Shown one piece after another: positions 1-6,908 of a stretch of 35,287 nucleotides of DNA; position 1 is the first letter of the stretch; each line of letters begins with the position of its first letter. The notes below the pieces were generated by a model. The model did not search any database. It was not told where the DNA came from and saw nothing but the letters and a program-made list of their open reading frames with translations. The stretch comes from Candidatus Krumholzibacteriota bacterium (GTDB lineage: Bacteria; Krumholzibacteriota; Krumholzibacteriia; LZORAL124-64-63). The translations under genes and the position numbers were made by a program. The stretch spans positions 1 to 35,287 of the forward strand of contig JAJRZA010000104.1 of the NCBI GenBank assembly GCA_024275485.1, given 5' to 3'.

Positions 1-587
1 CCAACGACGAACAGGTAGCCATCAAGGGCGGATATTATTTGTCCAAAATTCTTGCGTGCTCCGGTAAGCTGGGTTTCCAGATCCAACACCTGATGCCGTT
101 GCCCAAGATCCAGAACCACCAATCGCATGGCATTCAAAAGACATGATTCGTATTCATGGGTCTGCCGGGAAGCAAAACCGATGATCCACATCCGGCCGCC
201 GTCCAAATCCAGGGGCAAGGTGCCCACCTGGTTCAAACCTGCATCACGAAATACCCCGGATTTTTCACCCCAGGTCTCCTCCCACCGGTTGACGACCTCG
301 TGCCCCACCAGCAGATGACTCACCACTGCATCGGAATAATCCATACCGGACAGGACACTTTGGATTTGAGGATCCGCACCAGCGGAGCTTTCCAAAATCA
401 ACCGATCACCGGAGGCCTCCCGCAACCAGATCCATACGCAATCCAACTGGGAAAAGGCCAAACAGGCCCGAGTCAGCCTGTCGACCAGTTCAGTCCGGGT
501 ATTTGCCGCATTTACGGTTTTTTTAATATTGGCTTGGATAAGCAACGGATCCACGGGATCCGCTACGTTGTCGTGTGGGTCGGCCAT
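1..587 (-). CDS. GAF/PAS-containing sensory protein, N-terminal part only
   Basis: This leftward gene runs off the left edge, so only the first 195 codons are visible. The ATG at 587 is preceded by a purine-rich GGAA stretch, and the frame is open to the edge. Residues about 20-170 look like a GAF-type sensory domain: an N-terminal helix, a strand with WIWLRE, and a strand with GTLPLDLDGGRMWIIGFAS. The last visible residues (GARKNFGQIISALDGYLFVV) look like the start of a PAS domain, which often follows GAF in histidine kinases and diguanylate cyclases. There is no signal peptide or membrane segment, so this part should be cytoplasmic. The output domain lies outside the window, so the type of signalling protein cannot be given. 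It is divergent from the glycosyltransferase at 717, with a 129-base gap that must hold both promoters. Confidence 0.6.
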   Translation of the reverse strand, partial: MADPHDNVADPVDPLLIQANIKKTVNAANTRTELVDRLTRACLAFSQLDCVWIWLREASGDRLILESSAGADPQIQSVLSGMDYSDAVVSHLLVGHEVVNRWEETWGEKSGVFRDAGLNQVGTLPLDLDGGRMWIIGFASRQTHEYESCLLNAMRLVVLDLGQRHQVLDLETQLTGARKNFGQIISALDGYLFVV

Positions 588-716
588 TGATTTCCATTCC
601 TTGAATAACCGGTTGTCGGGTTCCTTCCCTCGGGACACCAATCCCCTTCTTCTCCGGTCCATTTTACGGTATCGTCATGAGACCCTGTCCATGTAGGAAA
701 AAATGCGAGGAAATCC

Positions 717-1949
717 ATGTCCAAAAAAATTTTACATGTCCTTTCTCAGCGCCCGTCCCGCACCGGCAGCGGGATCACCCTGGATTCCATGATTCGCCTG
801 GCCTCCAGCAAGGGTTGGCAGCAGGCCGCCATGGTCGGTGTGCCTGCCAACGACACCCGGCTGCAGGTTGGCGGCCTTTGCTCCGACAGCATTCATCCCG
901 TGCGTTTTTCGAGTGATGATTCCAGCGCCATCCAGGCTGATCTGGATTTCCCGGTGCCCGGCATGAGTGACGTGATGCCCTACCCCAGCAGTATCTGGTC
1001 CACCCTCCGGGACGATCAGCTGGTCGCCTATCGCCAGGTTTGGCGACGACATCTTTCGCAGACCATTGAAGCCTTCGCACCTGATCTGATCCACAGCAAT
1101 CACATTTGGCTGGTGAGCTCGCTGATCAAGGACGTCGCCCCCGAAATCCCCTTGGTCACAACCTGTCATGCCACTGGTTTACGTCAACTATCCCTTTGTC
1201 CCGGCCTCGCCGAAGAGGTGGTCGCAGGCTGCAGACGCAACGATCATTTCCTGGTTTTGGGCCGGGACCACGCCACCGACCTGACTGACGCTCTCAACAT
1301 CCCCGACAACCGCATCACCGTTGTTGGGGTAGGGTATCGGGATGAGGTGTTTCGACCTGAAAACCACACCCGGAAATCCCCGCCAAAAGACCTTCTGTTT
1401 GTGGGGAAATTCAGCAACGCCAAAGGACTGCCCTGGCTTCTGGATGCTTTTGTCCAACTGACACAGCGGTGGCCGCAATTGCGGCTTCAGATAGCCGGCG
1501 ACGGTTCGGGGCCCGAGGCCGAAAAATTGCGTAGCCGCATGAATGGTCTGAGTCCAGGCGTCATCATGCACGGAATGCTGGATCAGGAGAACCTGGCCCA
1601 GCTGATGCGGCGCTGCCGGGTCTGTGTCCTGCCATCTTTTTATTAAGGTGTGCCTCTGGTGCTGGTGGAAGCCGCTGCCTGCGGATGCCGCCTGGTGTCC
1701 ACCGCGCTGCCCGGTGTTCTGGAGCAAATCGCCCCCGCGTTGGGATCATCCCTGGAGCTGGTCGCTCTGCCCCGCCTGATGAATGTGGACATTCCCTTAT
1801 CCGAAGATTTACCCGGCTTCACTCGGGGCCTGGAAAAGGCGCTGGCCCACAGCCTGGAAGCTCCCCCAGGTCCGCCCCCTGATCTTGGACCATTCTCCTG
1901 GAAAGCAGTTTTTGGTAGGGTGGAATCCATTTGGAAAAATCTTATCTGA
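717..1949 (+). pseudogene. GT4-family glycosyltransferase interrupted by in-frame TAA
   Basis: The ATG at 717 follows a good ribosome site (GAGGAAAT). The frame gives 309 codons, then TAA at 1644-1646, then continues open in the same frame to TGA at 1947-1949, about 410 codons in all, normal for a GT4 retaining glycosyltransferase. The N-terminal half has the expected opening strand and Gly-rich loop (HVLSQRPSRTGSGIT). The C-terminal half has the GT-B nucleotide-sugar region: LLFVGKFSNAKGLPWLLDAF, then LQIAGDGSGPEAEKL, then CVLPSFY, stop, GVPLVLVEAAACG. The stop sits exactly where the first Glu of the family's E-x7-E motif belongs, so one G-to-T change of a GAA codon explains it. The 309-residue product would lack the donor-binding end. 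Nonsense mutation is most likely; a base-call error is possible. Acceptor and sugar are unknown. Confidence 0.8.
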
Positions 1950-1974
1950 CAATTTATTGGTGGATATGCATCGG

Positions 1975-2010
1975 GGTGGCCTCATGGGAATTGAATCCCA
2001 TGAGGCCACC
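1975..2010. terminator. Perfect 15-bp hairpin between convergent genes
   Basis: Arms at 1975-1989 and 1996-2010 are perfectly complementary (GGTGGCCTCATGGGA and its complement) around a 6-base loop. It lies between the end of the glycosyltransferase remnant and the end of the leftward TM2-like gene, so it could end transcription from both sides. Neither side has a T-run, so it is not a textbook intrinsic terminator. It may be a factor-assisted terminator or a 3' end protecting structure. Confidence 0.45.
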
Positions 2011-2026
2011 GGAACCACCATGACGA

Positions 2027-2650
2027 TCATTTATCCTTTTGCCGGCCCTTGAAGATCAACCATCCGCCGAAGCCCACCAGGGCCAGGGGCCACCAGTTTT
2101 CAATCCATTCCATGGAAACACCATAGTTCAGGTGGAGCAGAATGAGGAATCCCAACACCATCAGCAGGACGCCCATGGGCAGACTGCCCTTGAGATTGGG
2201 CATTTCAAAATCCGGGGGAACGTCGGATTGTTCCATTCCATCCAGGTATCGATTGTAGTGCGTGGCCCGGCGGTTGGCGTCAATCAGATTGAAAATCCAG
2301 AAAAAGGCCAGCATGGGGCTAATGAAAGGCTCCAGGATGCCCAGGCTCAGAACCAGGATACTCAGGGACATGACCACCACATACATGAACCCCAGCTGGT
2401 AATAGCCAATGTAGGTCTGCCCGAGTCCCGGAAAAAGGGACAACCAGGTGGCCAAAGCAGTGGATTTGTAGGGCAGGTTCGGGTTGCGCACCTTGCGACC
2501 AGCGGCGAAAACCGGATCGCCGGTTCGATTGTACTGCTGATCGGACCCATCGCCCAACTGCTGGTAGTTCTGTTCATTGTTCATGATTGTACCTTCCTGG
2601 TGCCCTTCCGGAGGATTGATTCCGGTATTGTTATTTGATTTACCAAACAT
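2027..2650 (-). CDS. TM2-domain-like membrane protein with C-terminal DUF5668/LiaF-like segment
   Basis: The product is a 207-residue membrane protein. A hydrophilic head of about 65 residues is followed by a TM2-like block: LPYKSTALATWLSLFPGLGQ, a YIGYYQLG turn, two or three membrane segments and an aromatic FFWIFNLIDA stretch. The C-terminus has two more hydrophobic segments, the last with WWPLALVGFGGWLIF, typical of the DUF5668 / LiaF transmembrane region. It is the last gene of a leftward operon after the ECF sigma and anti-sigma genes, 12 bases behind the anti-sigma stop. This suggests a membrane sensor or effector for that sigma system, but the role is inferred from position only. Two starts are possible: ATG at 2650 (AAGGG upstream) and ATG at 2584 (AGGAAGG upstream). 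The longer one is given. Confidence 0.75.
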   Translation of the reverse strand: MFGKSNNNTGINPPEGHQEGTIMNNEQNYQQLGDGSDQQYNRTGDPVFAAGRKVRNPNLPYKSTALATWLSLFPGLGQTYIGYYQLGFMYVVVMSLSILVLSLGILEPFISPMLAFFWIFNLIDANRRATHYNRYLDGMEQSDVPPDFEMPNLKGSLPMGVLLMVLGFLILLHLNYGVSMEWIENWWPLALVGFGGWLIFKGRQKDK

Positions 2651-2662
2651 GGTATTTCCCTT

Positions 2663-3484
2663 CTATGATTTCGGATTGATCCGATTGGTTTCCTGTTGAC
2701 CCAGCCACAACTGTTTCCAGGTTAGGCGGAAGTCATTGGCCGCTTCCAGAAGCTGAAAGCCGGCCTGGTTCAGCTGACCGCTTCCTCCCTGACTCCAGGC
2801 CAGTTCCAAGTGCCCCATCATGGCTGCACGGGGTTCCCTGGTGCGTTCAAGACGGGTGTCCAAATTGTTCCGCACCTTTTGCCATCCGCTGTTGGCATGA
2901 TCCCGGATTTCGGAAATTGTTTGGTCCAACTTGTTTTCACCAAAGGTCAACAACGGCCCTAACAGGGGCATGGCCCGGGGACCAGCCAGGACCATTTCCC
3001 GGGCTTGGCTGGCCTCTTGTCTCAAGGGCGCACCCGGCACCGAAGTGAGCAGAACCAGGATCACCGTGGCCACATAAGCCACTTCCATGGCAAAACGAGG
3101 CCGGAAAATCTGCTCCTGCCACCAACGCCCCACACGATCGATTACTCCCAGCGGCCCCACCGTTTCACCCCGGCGCGCCGCATGGGCCAAGGGATGCAAA
3201 GCACCCGTTGTGCGGACAACCACTGCCTGGGTGAAGGCCGGCCCGGGATCCAACTCGGCCATTTCAGGCAGCAGAGGCTGAACCCAACCGAGAACCACGG
3301 CCACCGAACGGCAACCCGTACAGTGTTCCAGGTGGGCCTGAACCAGTTGACGATCCAGTTCCTCCAGGAGGCCGTCGGCCAAATCAGGCAATTGCCCACA
3401 GGCCCGTTCACATGGGGAACCGCTGGTGCGGGCCATCACATTGCGCACAAATTCGTTGTTTTTATCCCGATTTTTGGGGTTCAT
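2663..3484 (-). CDS. Zinc-finger anti-sigma factor, single-pass membrane protein
   Basis: The 273-residue product pairs with the ECF sigma factor encoded just upstream. The ATG overlaps the sigma stop codon as ATGA (3481-3484), so the two are translationally coupled. The N-terminal domain has the ZAS anti-sigma signature His-x3-Cys-x2-Cys (HLEHCTGC, about residues 52-59), preceded by a helix with LADGLLEELDRQLVQA. A single membrane segment follows at about residues 133-153 (VAYVATVILVLLTSVPG). The C-terminal part, about 120 residues, would be periplasmic and helical, rich in charged residues, with no enzyme motif that I recognise. By analogy with RsbW-independent ZAS factors, the N-terminus should hold the sigma factor inactive until a signal reaches the outer domain. 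The signal is unknown. Confidence 0.85.
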   Translation of the reverse strand: MNPKNRDKNNEFVRNVMARTSGSPCERACGQLPDLADGLLEELDRQLVQAHLEHCTGCRSVAVVLGWVQPLLPEMAELDPGPAFTQAVVVRTTGALHPLAHAARRGETVGPLGVIDRVGRWWQEQIFRPRFAMEVAYVATVILVLLTSVPGAPLRQEASQAREMVLAGPRAMPLLGPLLTFGENKLDQTISEIRDHANSGWQKVRNNLDTRLERTREPRAAMMGHLELAWSQGGSGQLNQAGFQLLEAANDFRLTWKQLWLGQQETNRINPKS

Positions 3485-4134
3485 GAGGCCACCCCCCTAC
3501 TCAAATTCCCATCAGGTCCAAACCCAAAGCCGGAAATTACCCTGGCCAATTCTATGCGCGCCCGGCTGGATCGGGATTTCACCGTACCGACTGGCACGTC
3601 CAGTAGATCGGCGACTTCTTCCAGGGACAATTCCTGAATATCCTTCAGCAGGATGATTTCACGGTTGATCTCGCTGAGCTCCTGCAGGGCCCGGAAAACC
3701 AGATTTTTGCGGGTGTTGTTCACCCAGTCCTGCTCCGGATCGCTCATGCCACCGGCCAGATTGTGCATTTCATCGGCTGGTATATCCTGCCGGGGCGGCC
3801 TGGCCTTCAACCGGCGCAAATGGTCGATGCAGGCGTTGCGGGCTATGCGGGTCATCCAGGCCATGAATTTTTCCGGGTCTTCACAGGTGTCCAATCGCTG
3901 ATAGATGCGGACGAAGATCTCCTGGGCGAGGTCAAAAGCCTCATCCTGGTCGCCGAGGTAGCCGTAGGCCATGGCGCAGATTCGTCCCTGATGCTGTCTC
4001 ACAAGCACCTCCCAGGCCAGTTCATCTCCCTGGCGACATCGGTTAAAAAGCCCCGTTAAATCCATGATTGGTCTGGGCAACTCCCGCTGCAATTGACGAC
4101 TGTTGATCGTTTCATGATTAACCATACGCATCAT
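3481..4134 (-). CDS. ECF-family RNA polymerase sigma factor (RpoE-like)
   Basis: This 217-residue protein has the two ECF sigma regions and nothing else. Region 2 covers about residues 28-112, with DEAFDLAQEIFVRIYQRL, then FMAWMTRIARNACIDHLRR for -10 recognition and core binding. Region 4 covers about 145-200 with the helix-turn-helix LSLEEVADLLDVPVGTVKSR that reads the -35 element. It directs core polymerase to a small regulon and is first gene of a sigma / anti-sigma / membrane protein operon. The ATG at 4134 (MMRMVNHE) is adopted, with a weak GGAAA site; an internal ATG at 4065 (MDLTGLF) begins right at region 2 and is an alternative. It is divergent from the DUF5916 gene, whose upstream region has an ECF-type promoter. 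Confidence 0.93.
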   Translation of the reverse strand: MMRMVNHETINSRQLQRELPRPIMDLTGLFNRCRQGDELAWEVLVRQHQGRICAMAYGYLGDQDEAFDLAQEIFVRIYQRLDTCEDPEKFMAWMTRIARNACIDHLRRLKARPPRQDIPADEMHNLAGGMSDPEQDWVNNTRKNLVFRALQELSEINREIILLKDIQELSLEEVADLLDVPVGTVKSRSSRARIELARVISGFGFGPDGNLSRGVAS

Positions 4135-4180
4135 ATCGTTTCCAGGTTCGCTCCCCAGATGATTTTTTTTTCAAATATCT

Positions 4181-4206
4181 GGAACACCAGTGTCCGGATT
4201 CCGTAA
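4181..4206 (+). promoter_or_regulatory. Putative ECF-type promoter for the DUF5916 gene
   Basis: GGAAC at 4181-4185 and CGTAA at 4202-4206 are separated by 16 bases, which fits the -35 GGAAC and -10 CGT elements known for RpoE-like ECF sigma factors. The predicted start of transcription is about 45 bases before the ATG at 4258. The block also contains an imperfect palindrome, ACACCAGTGT (4184-4193), and nearly reads as GGAA on the other strand, so it may also serve the divergent sigma operon. This is a reading by eye. Confidence 0.45.
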
Positions 4207-4257
4207 TTCAACCCTTGATAATAGCCTGCTGCTCCCTATCCGTAATCTGGAGTCTAA

Positions 4258-6897
4258 ATGTCTCGATTGAGCCTTCACCATGGCTTTTACGCCATTTTGT
4301 TTTCTGGCCTCTTGTTCTCCCACTCCCCAACTTCAGCTACTGAAGCAGCCGTGGATTTTGCCAATCAAGCGGCCAGCAGCCGGCACCGCGATCAGGGCAA
4401 CGGCACCATCACCCCCATTCCCACCATCAAGGCTTTTTATCTGGATCAGCAGGTAATAGTGTTGGACGGTGTCCTCGATGATGTGGCCTGGGGCCGGGCG
4501 GACACTGGCTGGGGCTTTCGGCAGGTCAACCCCGAACGCTTTGGGGAAGCCTCCGTCCCGACCACCTTCAAAGTCGCCTACGACAATGATGCCATCTATT
4601 TTGCGGTGGCCTGTTGGGAAGACGACATGGCCAATGTCAACAGCTACCTCAGTCGCCGGGACGAAATCGAAGCCTCGGATTTGGTCAGCATATACATCGA
4701 TCCCTATCACGATCGCACCACCGGCTACAACTTTCGGGTCAACCCTTTGGGTGTTCAACAGGACGCCTATATCTATGACAATGGCCGCCGTGACAACGAT
4801 TGGAACGCTGTCTGGGAATCGGAAGTTTCCAGCGACGAAAAGGGTTGGTACGTGGAAATCAGGATCCCCTTTTCCACCATCCGCTTCAAACCCGCCGATG
4901 ACATGACCTGGGGACTGCAGGTTTATCGCTGGTTGCACGGCCGCGGAGAAGACACCGGTTGGGTGATCTGGGATCGCAACTCCAACGGATTTGTCAACCG
5001 CTTTGGAACCCTCACGGGTTTGCAGGGAGTCGAAAACCCCAGAAAACTGGAGGTCTTGCCCTACGTGGTAACCCGCCACACCGACCCCGCCGCCGAAGGC
5101 GATGCCGACCAATGGAACAATTTCCAAAACATGGGCGCCGATTTCAAATACGGATTGACCTCGAACCTCACCCTGAACGCATCCATCCAGCCTGACTTTG
5201 GCCAGGTGGAAGCCGATCCGGCCATCCTAAACCTTTCCCCGTTTGAAACCTACTTCCAGGAGAAAAGGCCCTTCTTTGTGGAAGGGGCGCGTTTCTTTCA
5301 ACATCCGGATTTCAACCTGTTCTACTCCCGGCGCATTGGCACCGGCGATCCCAACTCCCGCATCCGGGCCGCTGCCAAACTGACCGGTAAAGTTGGCGGT
5401 GACTTTTCCCTGGCCGTGCTCGCTGCTACAACCGATGTGGCCGAGGCCGGAAAAGTTCACAACCCGTTTATCAGTGGCAATGAAAAATCGCACTACGGTC
5501 TGGTGAGATTAGGCAAGGAATTCGACGAGGGAAACCACCGCTTCAACCTGATGGGCACGGTGGTCAAAAGGAATGAAAGCTCCTTCGCCGATATCGGTTA
5601 CTTCGACAGTGGGGCCGCACGAATTCTGCGCGACGGTTACAGTGGCGGTATGGACTTTGAAATGAATTTCGATGACCGCATGTACAATGTCCGTGGCTCG
5701 CTTGTAGGCACGGTTGTAGATCCTTTTGAAAACAAGCTGGACACCGGTCTCAGCCGGGAAACCCAGTTCGGCACTGGCGGGCGCATGGAAATGGAAAAGA
5801 CATCCGGCACCTGGCGCGGCAGCCTGGCCGGACGGTGGGAAACGGACAGGCTCGACCCCAACGACATGGGCTTTCTTTCGGCTCCCGATGAAAAGATCGT
5901 GGCCGCTGAAGGTGGTTACTTCTACGATGCAGACGGCCAGGACAGTCCTTTCAACCATGCCAAGGTTGAGCTGAGATCCTACCGCAGCTGGCTTTACGCA
6001 GCCAACTCCGGCACCGACATCAGCACAGGCGACCAGGCCTGGAGTTACGACCGCAGCCACCACCAGGGCAGTGGTGTGAATTTCAGCACCTGGGTCCAGC
6101 ACCGCAGCTTCCATCAAGCCTGGATCTTCATGGGTCGCTCCACTGAGGGCTCGGACAAATACAGCACCCGCGGCTTCGGCACCGATCAGGACCGACAACG
6201 CGGACCCCTGATTACAAATCCCGGCCGATACAACATTGCCACCGGCGGCACCACCGATTGGCGCAAACCGATGTCCCTGAATCTGAAGTTTTCCTACAAC
6301 CACGGTGACGAGGGCATGCGCAGTTATCGGGCCGGAGCCAATCTGCGCTGGAATCAAAGCCAACATTTTTCCCACAATATCGGCATCGGTTGGAGCCAGG
6401 TAAGCAACACCGATCAATGGTTGTTCAACGAAGCCAACGATGGCTCCCAACCAGGGGTTACCGGCATTGGCGGAGTCGACTACGTATTCGGCAAACTGGA
6501 CCAGACCACCACTGATATCACCCTGCGCAGCAACATCATCTTCAACCGCGATCAATCACTGCAGATTTACCTGCAGCCATTCCTGACCTACGGCAACTAC
6601 AGCAGCGCCTCCTGGCTGGCCACTCCTGATTCTTACGACCTGCGCCCCTACGACTACGAGGCCTCATTGTCTGATTTTGAATTTGGCGCTTTGAACCTTA
6701 ACGTGGTATACCGTTGGGAGTACCGTCCGGGATCAACCATTTATCTGGTATGGACTCACGGCAAACAGCGGTACGATGAACGCAGCTTTGCCTCCAATCC
6801 GGAGACCTGGAAAAATGATTTGGACTTGGGCTATCCTTTCGACACCGAACCGGAAAATACCGTCATGGCCAAATTCTCCTATTGGTTCAGCATTTGA
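4258..6897 (+). CDS. CBM9-like / DUF5916 outer membrane protein
   Basis: The 879-residue product starts with a signal peptide (hydrophobic core about residues 9-26, cleavage after a TSAT-like stretch) and follows a GGAG site six bases before the ATG. Residues about 55-240 are a CBM9-like domain: LDGVLDDVAWGRAD, then FKVAYDNDAIYFAVACWEDD, then DLVSIYIDPYHDRTTGY, and FRVNPLGVQQDAY. The rest matches DUF5916, with NLTLNASIQPDFGQVEADPA and YFQEKRPFFVEGARFFQH, then many alternating strands ending in a Phe-containing strand (MAKFSYWFSI), as in outer membrane beta-barrels. Members are widespread in FCB-group bacteria, Acidobacteria and Gemmatimonadetes. Their function is not established; carbohydrate binding is suggested by the N-terminal domain alone. 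It overlaps no neighbour and probably forms an operon with the deacetylase-fold gene 11 bases downstream. Confidence 0.88.
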   Translation: MSRLSLHHGFYAILFSGLLFSHSPTSATEAAVDFANQAASSRHRDQGNGTITPIPTIKAFYLDQQVIVLDGVLDDVAWGRADTGWGFRQVNPERFGEASVPTTFKVAYDNDAIYFAVACWEDDMANVNSYLSRRDEIEASDLVSIYIDPYHDRTTGYNFRVNPLGVQQDAYIYDNGRRDNDWNAVWESEVSSDEKGWYVEIRIPFSTIRFKPADDMTWGLQVYRWLHGRGEDTGWVIWDRNSNGFVNRFGTLTGLQGVENPRKLEVLPYVVTRHTDPAAEGDADQWNNFQNMGADFKYGLTSNLTLNASIQPDFGQVEADPAILNLSPFETYFQEKRPFFVEGARFFQHPDFNLFYSRRIGTGDPNSRIRAAAKLTGKVGGDFSLAVLAATTDVAEAGKVHNPFISGNEKSHYGLVRLGKEFDEGNHRFNLMGTVVKRNESSFADIGYFDSGAARILRDGYSGGMDFEMNFDDRMYNVRGSLVGTVVDPFENKLDTGLSRETQFGTGGRMEMEKTSGTWRGSLAGRWETDRLDPNDMGFLSAPDEKIVAAEGGYFYDADGQDSPFNHAKVELRSYRSWLYAANSGTDISTGDQAWSYDRSHHQGSGVNFSTWVQHRSFHQAWIFMGRSTEGSDKYSTRGFGTDQDRQRGPLITNPGRYNIATGGTTDWRKPMSLNLKFSYNHGDEGMRSYRAGANLRWNQSQHFSHNIGIGWSQVSNTDQWLFNEANDGSQPGVTGIGGVDYVFGKLDQTTTDITLRSNIIFNRDQSLQIYLQPFLTYGNYSSASWLATPDSYDLRPYDYEASLSDFEFGALNLNVVYRWEYRPGSTIYLVWTHGKQRYDERSFASNPETWKNDLDLGYPFDTEPENTVMAKFSYWFSI

Positions 6898-6908
6898 AAA
6901 GAGTGCCC

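Noticed and set aside
156-590. Rightward open frame of 144 codons over the left edge
   Set aside because: It is antisense to the GAF/PAS gene, which shows domain-like sequence and a proper start; the rightward product is rich in Pro, Gln and His and has no motif.
5509-6555. Leftward open frame of 348 codons
   Set aside because: It is antisense to the DUF5916 gene and has no motif, no ribosome site and shadow-like composition.
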